In this document: in pieces, positions 1 to 7,089 of the stretch
How the letters are laid out: the number at the start of each line of letters is the position of its first letter
Numbering within the stretch: position 1 is the stretch's first letter
From: Fictibacillus nanhaiensis
GTDB lineage: Bacteria; Bacillota; Bacilli; Bacillales; Fictibacillaceae
DNA: 64,000 nt
Direction of reading: 5' to 3'
Assembly: GCA_016401345.1 (NCBI GenBank)
Contig: JAEACG010000002.1
Location: 1 to 64,000 of the forward strand
Position numbers and translations under genes: made by a program
The notes under the pieces: generated by a model
The model's database searches: none
The model's input: only the letters and a program-made list of their open reading frames with translations
Told to the model about the DNA's origin: nothing

Positions 1-898
1 TAATTAATGCTCAGTCTATATTTAATGAATTCAAACCTACAGAATTAAATGATGAAATTAATAATTTGAATCAACTTATTAGTGATGTACCTAAGTTAGT
101 AATTGATAACAAAGAAGTTAAAGAGCATAGAACGCAAAGGTTAGAAATGAAAGACCAAATAGAAAGAAGTCAAAATGAAATAGCTGCTACTGGTTATGAT
201 ATAAGGGATGATGAGGCAAAAGAATTAGACATTTTAGGGAAATTGAATTGGTCATTTAAAACTTTGGAAATTGTTGGTTTGGTCTTAAAAAATTATTATG
301 GGTCAATTAAACGAACCCAAAAAATCATTTTAGGCAGTGAGGCATATTTCCTTGGATTGAGATCCTTAAGTTCCTTTCTAAATATGATAAATACTCATAT
401 GGACTCCATCGTTAAGGAAATAGAAAAGGTAATAAGTGAGAAGGGGATTTCTGGTAAGGTAGAAATTGAAAATGAAGCAAGGAGTTTTGTATTCAATATC
501 TGTACTGCTATGTCCTTTCATTTTATTAAAAAAATATCAACCTCCGTGGGTACAGATAAACTATCGGAAATATTTAAGCATATTTTAGATGAGAATTATA
601 CCAATGCTATTAGATTAATAGACTTATCTATAAAGTTAGACCATATTCAGACAATACCATTTAATGATATTGCAACTTTAAAAAAAGATTTAACAGATAA
701 AAATAATTTAATTGGTTATAGTTTACTTAGGGGTTTAGTAATTAACCACCTATATATGTTTGAGACAAGTTATAAAGATAAACAAAGAATCTGTAACCAT
801 TTAGACATATCAATAGAAAGGCAGAGGAAAATTAACCTCATGTCTAATGTAAAAAAACAATAATTTCTCATAATTGGTGGCATTTGAATCGAATAGTG
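1..898. mobile_element. Right end of an element interrupting spoVR
   Basis: The stretch left of about position 898 is AT-rich and unrelated to spoVR, whereas from codon AAA at 900 onward the frame encodes the conserved C-terminal half of SpoVR. An in-frame TAG lies at 894-896, so the break is sharp and falls just before the KIMNEGW motif. Only the right end is visible, so integrase, size and left junction are outside the window. Elements that interrupt sporulation genes and excise in the mother cell are known (skin in sigK, SPbeta in spsM, vfbin in spoVFB). I infer the same kind of arrangement, but a plain insertion or rearrangement that destroyed spoVR would look the same from this side. Confidence 0.55.
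3..863 (+). CDS. C-terminal part of a possible STAND-type defence NTPase (5' truncated by window edge)
   Basis: The frame is open to the left edge, so the gene starts outside the window; a TTG at 66 has no ribosome binding site and is not the start. The visible part is about 286 residues, alpha-helical and AT-rich, with a charged coiled-coil-like stretch early on. The segment around residues 85-105 (KTLEIVGLVLKNYYGSIK) and a following GLRSLSSFLN motif resemble, from memory, the C-terminal region of STAND/Avs-like antiphage ATPases and related large P-loop proteins. No P-loop lies in the visible part. It would be cargo of the element that interrupts spoVR. Without a profile search the family call stays tentative; it could be another large helical protein. 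Confidence 0.45.
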   Translation: MNAQSIFNEFKPTELNDEINNLNQLISDVPKLVIDNKEVKEHRTQRLEMKDQIERSQNEIAATGYDIRDDEAKELDILGKLNWSFKTLEIVGLVLKNYYGSIKRTQKIILGSEAYFLGLRSLSSFLNMINTHMDSIVKEIEKVISEKGISGKVEIENEARSFVFNICTAMSFHFIKKISTSVGTDKLSEIFKHILDENYTNAIRLIDLSIKLDHIQTIPFNDIATLKKDLTDKNNLIGYSLLRGLVINHLYMFETSYKDKQRICNHLDISIERQRKINLMSNVKKQ

Positions 899-899
899 T

Positions 900-1544
900 A
901 AAATCATGAACGAAGGCTGGGCTAGCTACTGGCACGCCAAAATTCTACAAGAAATGGACTTGACCTCTCATGAAACGATTGAATTCGCTAAATTAAACGC
1001 GGGTGTTGTCCAACCATCGAAAACATCGATCAATCCATATTACTTAGGGTTACAGATCTTCAAGAACATCGAAGAACGCTACAACAACCCAGATGAAGAG
1101 CTGATCAGACAAGGGGTTAAACCAGGATCAGGACGAGAGAAAATGTTCGAGGTCCGTGAACTGGAATCCGACATGTCGTTTATCCGAAACTATTTAACTA
1201 AAGATTTAGCACAAAGAGAAGACATGTATCTGTTCCAAAAGCAAGGGAAGGAATACAAGATTGTCGACAAGCAGTGGGAGGAAGTACGTGACCAGCTCGT
1301 GAGTATGCGTGTGAACGGAGGGTTTCCATACATTACAGTAAATGACGCAGATTACATGAAGAATGGGGAGCTATACCTCAATCATAGCTATGAGGATATG
1401 GAACTTGATGTGAAGTATCTTGAAAAAGTACTGCCGCATCTTCATCATCTCTGGGGAAGACCTGTTCACATGGAGACAAAGATTGAGCAAAAGCCTGTGT
1501 TGTTCACGTATGACGGGAAGACGGTACATCGCAAGTACCATTAA
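900..1544 (+). pseudogene. spoVR: spoVR, 3' half (split gene)
   Basis: SpoVR is a spore cortex protein of about 468 residues made in the mother cell. Here only the last 214 or so codons remain, beginning with Lys-Ile-Met-Asn-Glu-Gly-Trp, a conserved site in the middle of the family, and ending with the usual GKTVHRKYH-type C-terminus. The part present is intact, with no stop or frameshift over about 640 bases. ATG 906 could serve as a start but has no convincing ribosome binding site. The 5' half is not in the window. Conservation of the 3' half suggests the gene is still under selection, as expected if an excisable element reconstitutes it, but it may simply be a recent disruption. Confidence 0.85.
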
Positions 1545-1572
1545 AATTAAAGATTTAAAAGCACTCTCATTT

Positions 1573-1598
1573 TGAACTGCACCCCGTCAAGTAGACAG
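1573..1598 (+). repeat. IS left terminal inverted repeat
   Basis: Begins TGAACTGCACCCC and ends TAGACAG. It pairs with the complement of 3208-3233, which reads TGATATGCTCCCC and ends TAGACAG. Confidence 0.88.
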
Positions 1599-1617
1599 TA
1601 AAAATAATAAAAACCAA

Positions 1618-2469
1618 CTAAGAGGCTTCAGCTCTATATTCTATAGGGCTGAGGCCGTTTAATCGTTTTTGATATCTTTCATAATTATAAAAATGGATAT
1701 ACTCATCTATCGCTATAGACAGGTTTTCAAATGTCTCAAATTTATGTAAGTAATACTTTTCACACTTGAGGGTTCCCCAGAATGATTCCATTGGTCCATT
1801 ATCTATACATCTACCCACACGTGACATGCTTTGAGTCATTTGGGCTTGATCCACCTTGCGTTTGAACCCATGAGAAGTGTACTGAAATCCTCGATCACTG
1901 TGAATAAGTGGTTGTTCTTCCTCTAACTGTTCTATTGCTTGGTCTAGCGTTTTGAACACGAGGCTATTATTATTCGAATGTCCTACTACATAGCTTACGA
2001 TTGATCCATCATACAAATCTAAAATGGCACTTAGATAAGCTTTCTTTTGTGAACCATATTTGAATTCTGTGACATCCGTTACCCATTTTGTATTTTTCTT
2101 TTCTGCTGTGAATTCACGATTTAACACATTCTCCGCCACATGTTGGGGGATAGAACGCTTATATCTACTCTTCTTTTTTCGAATGACGCACTGTATATCC
2201 GCAACCCTCATCAGCCTATAAATCCGTTTAGGATTAAATTTCTTGTTTAAGATTCGGTTTATATTCATTGTCATTCGACGATACCCATAGATGCCCTCCA
2301 CTTTCTTATGGAGAGCTTTCAGCTCTTTTATAATCTCATTATTCTGACGCTCTTGCTTAGAAGGCATTCGTTTTAGCCACTTATAATAGGCAGCTCGTGA
2401 GAGACCTGCGATTTCACAAAGCAAAAGAATACTTACTTTTTCTTTAACATGTAGTTCCTGGATGGCCAT
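1618..2469 (-). CDS. IS3-family transposase OrfB (DDE catalytic domain)
   Basis: Encodes the catalytic part of the transposase, 283 residues. An N-terminal HTH_21-like segment (residues 45-95) is followed by the rve integrase core with the DDE triad Asp132 (WVTDVTEF), Asp192 (HSDRGFQY) and Glu228 (GPMESFWG). The spacing between the second Asp and the Glu is 35 residues, as in IS3 elements. The ATG has no strong ribosome binding site, and the frame is open upstream as far as the orfA slippery site, so the protein is probably made mainly as an OrfAB fusion. All catalytic residues are present. Confidence 0.95.
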   Translation of the reverse strand: MAIQELHVKEKVSILLLCEIAGLSRAAYYKWLKRMPSKQERQNNEIIKELKALHKKVEGIYGYRRMTMNINRILNKKFNPKRIYRLMRVADIQCVIRKKKSRYKRSIPQHVAENVLNREFTAEKKNTKWVTDVTEFKYGSQKKAYLSAILDLYDGSIVSYVVGHSNNNSLVFKTLDQAIEQLEEEQPLIHSDRGFQYTSHGFKRKVDQAQMTQSMSRVGRCIDNGPMESFWGTLKCEKYYLHKFETFENLSIAIDEYIHFYNYERYQKRLNGLSPIEYRAEAS

Positions 2470-2495
2470 ATATTTATTTTCATTTGGTATATAGA

Positions 2496-3167
2496 CTACT
2501 TTTGCCTCCTTTCGATCTCCTCTAACTTTTTTAAGAATGCATTTTCCGCCCGTAATCGTTCATTCTCTCGTTCTAATCTTTTCATCTGTAACTTAAATGC
2601 CTCATCAGGTGTTAACTCGTTTTCTTGCTTTGTTCTTCCACGCTTATCTTTAAGCGCTTCATCTCCATCTTTTTCATACTTCTTAACCCATTGATACACC
2701 TGTTGGTAGGAGACCTCGTATGTTTCAGCTTTTTTCTGATAATCCTTCCCGTTCTCCAAACAATCAAGTACAATCTGTCTACGTTCACCCCATGTTGTTT
2801 TTCTTCCTTTAGTCATAGAACTCGTCCTCCCCATAGACGTACCCTTTAATTCTCTATAACTATTATACGTCTTAATCCATTCCTGGAGGACCGATCTACT
2901 TGAAATACCATACATTCTTATAAGTTCATTCTGAGAGTATTGACCTGACAAATAATCCCTAACAGCTCTGACCTTGAGCTCTTTAGAATAAGACTTCCAG
3001 GGACTTGAGGATCTAAGACCTTCCATTCCATATCTCTCAAATTGCTCAATCCATTTCTTAAGAGAGGTCTTGGCTATCTCAAACTTTTTACAATGCTCTT
3101 TTATTGTAAAATCGCCCTCTTTATAAGTAGATAAGACTGTGTATTTAAACTCTTTAGAATACCCCAT
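2496..3167 (-). CDS. IS3-family (IS150-type) transposase OrfA
   Basis: A 223-residue DNA-binding subunit with two or three helix-turn-helix repeats: residues 1-55, 55-110 and about 120-180, the last containing VSYQQVYQWVKKYEKDG. A C-terminal heptad region (LQMKRLERENERLRAENAFLKK) is typical of the OrfA leucine zipper. This long OrfA is characteristic of the IS150 group. It binds the terminal repeats and multimerises with OrfAB during transposition. Confidence 0.95.
   Translation of the reverse strand: MGYSKEFKYTVLSTYKEGDFTIKEHCKKFEIAKTSLKKWIEQFERYGMEGLRSSSPWKSYSKELKVRAVRDYLSGQYSQNELIRMYGISSRSVLQEWIKTYNSYRELKGTSMGRTSSMTKGRKTTWGERRQIVLDCLENGKDYQKKAETYEVSYQQVYQWVKKYEKDGDEALKDKRGRTKQENELTPDEAFKLQMKRLERENERLRAENAFLKKLEEIERRQK
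2526..2532 (-). other. Programmed -1 frameshift site joining OrfA to OrfB
   Basis: On the minus strand the heptamer A AAA AAG lies in the OrfA frame at codons 212-214. Slipping back one base gives an open frame (KVRGDRKEAKVVY...) that reads without a stop into the OrfB ATG at 2469. This is the established mechanism for making the OrfAB transposase in IS3 elements. An AGAGGAG sequence just downstream could act as a stimulatory element, but that is inference. Confidence 0.8.
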
Positions 3168-3207
3168 AAAAAAACTCCCCTTAAGATAAACAGACTTTTT
3201 ATTTCAT

Positions 3208-3233
3208 CTGTCTACCTTAAGGGGAGCATATCA
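3208..3233 (-). repeat. IS right terminal inverted repeat
   Basis: Partner of 1573-1598. This end lies upstream of orfA, so it should carry the weak transposase promoter typical of the family. Confidence 0.88.
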
Positions 3234-3362
3234 TTTAGGAGTGCTTTTTGTTTTTTAATTTAATCTGGTAAGGATAGTAGATATCAAATTTGTAATAATG
3301 TGGTAAAATATAATCAGGTTATTTTTGAAAAATTATGAAAATATAAATAGGGGGATTTTTCA

Positions 3363-3623
3363 TTGAGAAAGCTGTTAATGACAATGCCATTAATAGGGAT
3401 ACTGTTAGTAGGTGAAAAAGCGATATTTGAGATCATTATTTTAACTTTAATCGCAATACCATTGAAAACTGTAAAATTCAAACAGGATATGGATATGTAT
3501 AACTTTATTATTACTAATAAAGTTGATAAGAATTTATTTAAACCTGTTACGCCAGTGTTAAATACGAATCGTAATTCAGAAATTGTTACTAGATCTATGG
3601 AACATAAATCAATTGAACATTAA
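3363..3623 (+). CDS. Small hypothetical membrane-anchored protein
   Basis: TTG start preceded by AGGGGGA at a suitable distance; 86 residues. A hydrophobic N-terminal segment (about residues 3-36, rich in Leu, Ile and Val) suggests one or two membrane passes, followed by a polar tail ending in SMEHKSIEH. A possible promoter with a TAAAAT -10 box lies about 50 bases upstream. I do not recognise the family. It lies just outside the insertion sequence and may be a remnant or a lineage-specific gene. Confidence 0.5.
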   Translation: MRKLLMTMPLIGILLVGEKAIFEIIILTLIAIPLKTVKFKQDMDMYNFIITNKVDKNLFKPVTPVLNTNRNSEIVTRSMEHKSIEH

Positions 3624-3856
3624 CAATAAGTTTAACAAGCAAAAGCCATAAGGAAGTTAAAGGGTTAAATTAAGATCCTTAGGAGAAGGAAGGCTTCGTG
3701 CCAACTTTGTGCCAACTGAATTTGAAAAGCATTGAAATAGTTTAAAAATCAATACATGGAAAACCTTGAATTAACAGAGTTTTTACATCTATTTAATATG
3801 TTATGAAAGTCTTCGTTAATCAAGTTCGAGATGGAAGGTTCTATCGGTTAATAAAG
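3624..3856. other. Non-coding stretch, nothing recognised
   Basis: No plausible gene. It contains a short direct repeat TGCCAACT (GTGCCAACTTTGTGCCAACT, around 3699-3718) and is otherwise AT-rich. It could be a decayed gene, but I see no recognisable product on either strand. Confidence 0.4.
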
Positions 3857-3892
3857 AAAAGCCTTGGTGTAAGACTGCACCAAGGCTTTTTT
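3857..3892. terminator. Bidirectional intrinsic terminator
   Basis: AAAAGCCTTGGTG pairs perfectly with CACCAAGGCTTTT around an 8 nt loop, with T runs on both strands. It separates the small gene on the plus strand from modA on the minus strand. Confidence 0.9.
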
Positions 3893-3918
3893 GTGTTTAC
3901 ATGCTCGTAAGTGAACGA

Positions 3919-4707
3919 TTATTCAACCTTTTTGAAACCGAACTTTTCAAACGTATTTAATGTTTCTTCTTTTTGCAAATATTTATAGAACTGCTCTGCT
4001 TCTTTTCTATGAGAAGTCTCTTTTATTACTCCGACTGGATAGATGATAGGCGAATGAGTATCTTCTCTAGCAACAGCTGCTACTTTGACTTTAGAAGAGA
4101 TCATCGCATCAGTCTTATAAACGATACCAGCATCGACATTACCCGTTTCTACGTATGTAAGCACTTGGCGAACGTCTTTGGCGTAAACGATTCTTTGTTC
4201 AACTTCTTTTAATAAATCCAAATTTTCTAGCGTTTCTGTGGCGTATTGACCTGCTGGAACCGTTTCAGGAGTACCAACTGCTATTTTTTTTACCTTTATC
4301 AAATCTTCAAAACGCTTGATGTTTTGTGAGTCTTTCCCAACGACTAAGACAAGTTCATTTCCTACAAGATCTGTTCCAAGTTTCTTTTCAATGAGTCCTT
4401 TCTCCACAAGCTGGTCAAATTTGTCTTCTGCTGCAGAGAAAAAAAGATCAACAGGTGCACCGTTAGAGATTTGCTGTTGAAGTGCACCAGAGCCTCCGAA
4501 ATTATAAGTGATGCTGACATTCGGATTTTCTTTTTCATATTGGGTCGCAATTTTATTTAATACATCTTGTAGACTGGCTGCAGCTGAAATTGTTAATTCT
4601 ACATTAGATTCTTTTTTGGCTGACTCTGAAGATTCATTTTTTGAGCATGCAGATAATAATGTTGCAAACAAGCAGATTAGAAGTAAGATTGTATAACTTT
4701 TCTTCAT
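3919..4707 (-). CDS. modA: Molybdate ABC transporter substrate-binding lipoprotein
   Basis: Binds molybdate outside the membrane and delivers it to a ModBC transporter. A signal peptide ends in the lipobox LLSAC, followed by a Ser/Glu-rich linker and the ModA fold beginning LTISAAASLQDVL, with the conserved GGSGALQQQI and NGAPVDLFFSA motifs. Mature length (about 240 residues) is normal. ATG 4707 is chosen because GAGGAGAG lies 7 bases upstream; an in-frame GTG 15 bases earlier falls in the Shine-Dalgarno region. No modB or modC is adjacent, which is unusual. A structured leader with a terminator lies upstream and may control it. Confidence 0.9.
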   Translation of the reverse strand: MKKSYTILLLICLFATLLSACSKNESSESAKKESNVELTISAAASLQDVLNKIATQYEKENPNVSITYNFGGSGALQQQISNGAPVDLFFSAAEDKFDQLVEKGLIEKKLGTDLVGNELVLVVGKDSQNIKRFEDLIKVKKIAVGTPETVPAGQYATETLENLDLLKEVEQRIVYAKDVRQVLTYVETGNVDAGIVYKTDAMISSKVKVAAVAREDTHSPIIYPVGVIKETSHRKEAEQFYKYLQKEETLNTFEKFGFKKVE

Positions 4708-4762
4708 CTTCTCTCTCCTCACTTAACTTTTGTTTTTTTAGTGTCCAGGTAAGAATATATAG

Positions 4763-4792
4763 AAAAAAGACGCCCGATTGGACGTCTTTTTT
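4763..4792 (-). terminator. Intrinsic terminator before modA
   Basis: On the minus strand AAAAAAGACGTCC-AATC-GGGCGTCTTTTTT forms a strong stem with a U run. It ends about 55 bases before the modA start, with no clear promoter in between, so it acts either as an attenuator of modA or as the end of a separate small RNA. Confidence 0.8.
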
Positions 4793-4884
4793 GCGTATAT
4801 TGCGGCGAGAGACAGCACTCCACATAGTGCATTGCCAAAAAAGGCGCGTCAATCTCGTCTTATGCAATTAGCTCATCGCTAAAT
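4763..4884 (-). ncRNA. Structured small RNA or attenuator leader upstream of modA
   Basis: Read on the minus strand, a TATACT box near 4886-4891 is followed by a GC-rich segment that folds into several hairpins, for example GCACTATGTGGAGTGC, and by GAGATTGACGCGCC and GTCTCTCGCCGC blocks that can pair with one another. It ends in the terminator at 4763-4792. The GGTATACTA sequence resembles a forespore-type (sigma F/G) -10 box. A conserved sporulation sRNA such as CsfG is one possibility and a metal- or cofactor-sensing leader of modA another. I cannot match either from memory with confidence. Confidence 0.45.
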
Positions 4885-5007
4885 TAGTATACCATCTCTT
4901 TCTGTTAATGAGAAGCAGATATTATTGAGACTTCAAATGGTTCGCTTTTTTATATATGAAAAAGATATAATGCAATCAACCACAACTTTAAAGAAGGAGC
5001 ATATGTG

Positions 5008-5754
5008 ATGAACGAGATGATAGAAACGATATTAGCTCATCGATCAATTCGAAAGTTTAAGAACAAGCCATTAGATGATGAAACGGTAGAAACCCTCGTA
5101 CAATGTGCTCAGGCTGCATCTACATCAAGCTATCAACAAGTTTGTACGATTATTGGAGTAGAAGACCGGGAAAAGAAAGAAAAATTAGCTGAGCTTGCGG
5201 GTAATCAGTCTTATGTTGCAGACAATGGATATTTCTTTGTCTTTTGCATGGATTATAACCGTCATAAAATTGCTGCAAACATGAAGACAATAGATATTCA
5301 AGAAACCATCCAATCCACTGAAGCGTTTATCGTAGGAACAGTGGATGCCGCTCTTGCTGCACAAAACCTATCTGTAGCGGCAGAGTCTCTCGGACTTGGT
5401 ATCGTTTATATAGGGGGTATTCGTAATCAACTGCAGGAAGTTTCAGCGTTGTTGGATTGCCCAGACCATGTACTTCCGTTGTTTGGGGTAGCGGTTGGAT
5501 ATCCGGACGCTGAGACTGGGAAAAAGCCTCGCTTGCCGATGTCAGCCGTTTTTCATAAAAATCAATACCAAAATTCTGAGGAAACAGAAGCTCTCTTAGA
5601 TCAGTATGAAAAAGAAACTGCTGCATATTACACAGAAAGAACAGACGGAAAACGTACAGAAGGCTGGGTCACGCAGATCACAGCATCGATGGCGACTCCT
5701 AAACGAACGTATATGAAAGAGTTTGTCCGATTAAAAGGATTAAATAAATTGTAA
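5008..5754 (+). CDS. nfrA: NADPH-dependent FMN/nitro reductase (NfrA family)
   Basis: A nitroreductase-fold flavoprotein that reduces FMN, nitroaromatics or disulfides with NADPH, acting in thiol and oxidative stress. The N-terminal FMN phosphate motif HRSIRKF, central GLGIVYIGGIRN and C-terminal GYPDAETGKKPRLPMSAVFH are NfrA hallmarks. The 248-residue length is standard. ATG 5008 is 8 bases after AAGGAG; an overlapping GTG at 5005 is less well spaced. A TATAAT box at 4966 lacks a good -35 element, consistent with activator-dependent (for example Spx) transcription, which is known for nfrA in B. subtilis. yunF follows by 24 bases. Confidence 0.88.
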   Translation: MNEMIETILAHRSIRKFKNKPLDDETVETLVQCAQAASTSSYQQVCTIIGVEDREKKEKLAELAGNQSYVADNGYFFVFCMDYNRHKIAANMKTIDIQETIQSTEAFIVGTVDAALAAQNLSVAAESLGLGIVYIGGIRNQLQEVSALLDCPDHVLPLFGVAVGYPDAETGKKPRLPMSAVFHKNQYQNSEETEALLDQYEKETAAYYTERTDGKRTEGWVTQITASMATPKRTYMKEFVRLKGLNKL

Positions 5755-5778
5755 CTCACAGGCAGGTGACTTCATAGA

Positions 5779-6621
5779 ATGATAAAAATCGGTGTAACAG
5801 GCTGGGGAGATCACGATTCTCTTTATCCAGATGGTACTCCTGCAAGAGAAAAGCTTGCTGTATATAGCGGCCACTTTCCTGTTGTAGAAGTTGATTCTTC
5901 CTTTTACGCGGTACAGCCTGTCAAAAACTATGAAAAGTGGGTAGCTTCTACACCACAGGATTTTTCGTTTGTTATAAAGGCGTATCAAGGGATGACGGGA
6001 CATTCAAGAGGCAAGCTGCCTTTTGAATCTGTCAAAGAAATGTATGAGGCGTTTATAGAGTCTATTCAACCTGTCATCTCGTCAGGCAAGCTTGAAATGG
6101 TCTTGTTTCAGTATCCACCGTGGTTTGATTGTAAGAAAGAAAATGTCCAGATGCTTCGCTATGCAAAAGAAATGATGGGTGATATTCCTTTAGCTCTTGA
6201 GTTTCGTAATCAAACCTGGTTCAGTGATGAAATGAAGGAGAAGACGCTTCAATTTATTAGGGAAGAGAATTGGATTCATACAATTTGTGATGAACCTCAA
6301 GCCGGACAAGGCTCGATTCCAATCGTCATGCACACAACAGCGGAAAAGACACTTGTTAGGATGCATGGCCGAAACGTTTATGGCTGGAACAACCAAGGTC
6401 AACCGAACTGGAGAGAAGTACGTTATCTATATCGTTATAATGAGACAGAGCTTCAAGAATGGAGGGAGCGCATACAACAGCTTTCTTCAGAAACGAAGGA
6501 TCTAACCATTCTTTTTAACAATAATTCGGGTGGAGATGCTGCCGATAACGCGAAGCAGATGATTGAACTTCTGGATATTCAATACGACTTTTTGGCTCCG
6601 AGGCAGTTGGACCTGTTCTGA
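5779..6621 (+). CDS. yunF: DUF72 (YecE-type) TIM-barrel protein YunF
   Basis: A 280-residue DUF72 protein of unknown biochemical function; the family adopts a TIM-barrel fold. Diagnostic are the start IKIGVTGWGDHDSLYP, the VEVDSSFYAVQP segment, FSFVIKAYQGMTGH, and the late VRMHGRNVYGW and FNNNSGGDAADNAKQM motifs. It is probably co-transcribed with nfrA. The B. subtilis counterpart lies in the yun cluster, as here. The gene appears intact. Confidence 0.85.
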   Translation: MIKIGVTGWGDHDSLYPDGTPAREKLAVYSGHFPVVEVDSSFYAVQPVKNYEKWVASTPQDFSFVIKAYQGMTGHSRGKLPFESVKEMYEAFIESIQPVISSGKLEMVLFQYPPWFDCKKENVQMLRYAKEMMGDIPLALEFRNQTWFSDEMKEKTLQFIREENWIHTICDEPQAGQGSIPIVMHTTAEKTLVRMHGRNVYGWNNQGQPNWREVRYLYRYNETELQEWRERIQQLSSETKDLTILFNNNSGGDAADNAKQMIELLDIQYDFLAPRQLDLF

Positions 6622-6711
6622 GTTTTCCTTATATTACAAATCCATTTCAAAAAGAAGGAAACGATTCATTTTTCAAGGTAGACTGATATACTAATAGGGT
6701 GAACGAATATC

Positions 6712-6924
6712 GTGAACTGGATAAAGAAAGTGGGGATCACTTTGAATTTCAAAAAATTGATTCAGATGATGTACTGCTTACAAATTGCCTTTATCATCAG
6801 TGGCGTTTACTTACTATGTGTCTACATATATATCAATGATGCGAAGCGCATACAGTTCTTATCCTTGGTCTTATGCATTAATCTTATTTCATTAAAAATA
6901 ACAAGAGATCGTTTTAAAGCATAA
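6712..6924 (+). CDS. Small hypothetical two-helix membrane protein
   Basis: About 60-70 residues with two hydrophobic segments (MYCLQIAFIISGVYLLCVYIY and FLSLVLCINLISL) and a basic C-terminus. The start is uncertain: GTG 6712 has only a weak AGGGTG upstream, while an internal TTG near 6741 follows GGGG at a good distance. It is followed at once by a strong terminator, which supports its being transcribed. I do not recognise the family. Confidence 0.45.
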   Translation: MNWIKKVGITLNFKKLIQMMYCLQIAFIISGVYLLCVYIYINDAKRIQFLSLVLCINLISLKITRDRFKA

Positions 6925-6928
6925 TGAA

Positions 6929-6957
6929 ACACCCTCTGCCATTTTGGCAGAGGGTGT
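6929..6957 (+). terminator. Intrinsic terminator
   Basis: ACACCCTCTGCCA and TGGCAGAGGGTGT form a 13 bp perfect stem with a 3 nt loop, after the small membrane protein gene. Confidence 0.85.
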
Positions 6958-6977
6958 TGTCGTTTTATTGCAAATGT

Positions 6978-7089
6978 CGATATATTTCATTTTTCGCCGA
7001 TATATTTGAAAAGTTGCCGATATAAATGATTTTTCGCCGATATATTCTTTTTCTTGCCGATATATTTCAAATCTCGCCGATAAAATGCT
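6978..7089. repeat. Phased 20 bp intergenic repeat array (GCCGATATAT type)
   Basis: CGATATAT-like starts occur at 6978, 6998, 7018, 7038, 7058 and 7078, six units of exactly 20 bp. The first 8-10 bases (CGATATATTT) are conserved and the rest is a variable AT stretch ending in TCGC or TTGC. The array fills the gap between the terminator of the small membrane protein gene and the convergent end of yunC, with the last unit touching the yunC stop. Confidence 0.85.

Larger units (their letters stand above)
1573..3233 (-). mobile_element. Complete IS3-family (IS150 group) insertion sequence, 1661 bp
   Basis: The element is bounded by imperfect 26 bp inverted repeats at 1573-1598 and 3208-3233, matching in TGA, TGC, CCCC and TAGACAG. 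It is flanked by a 3 bp direct repeat TTT (1570-1572 and 3234-3236), the size expected for this group. It carries orfA and orfB in the usual arrangement with a frameshift site between them. Both reading frames, both ends and the target duplication look intact, so the copy may be active and recent. Confidence 0.93.
1557..3248 (+). terminator. spoVR intrinsic terminator split by the IS element
   Basis: AAAAGCACTC at 1557-1566 and GAGTGCTTTT at 3239-3248 form a perfect 10 bp stem, followed by a T-rich tail. Joining the flanks of the insertion sequence and removing one TTT copy restores an 8 nt loop, TCATTTAG. The insertion sequence therefore sits inside the loop of what was the spoVR terminator, and only the outer arms remain next to the gene. 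Confidence 0.8.

Noticed and set aside
3699-3718. Direct repeat GTGCCAACTTTGTGCCAACT as a phage attachment site
   Set aside because: The repeat is short, no integrase or tRNA gene is adjacent, and there is no second copy that I can see at another junction in the window.
4763-4884. Known Moco riboswitch before modA
   Set aside because: The conserved Moco blocks as I remember them are not recognisable in order, so I report only a structured RNA of unknown class.
6978-7089. CRISPR array
   Set aside because: Units are only 20 bp with a 10 bp core and no true spacers, and no cas genes are nearby.
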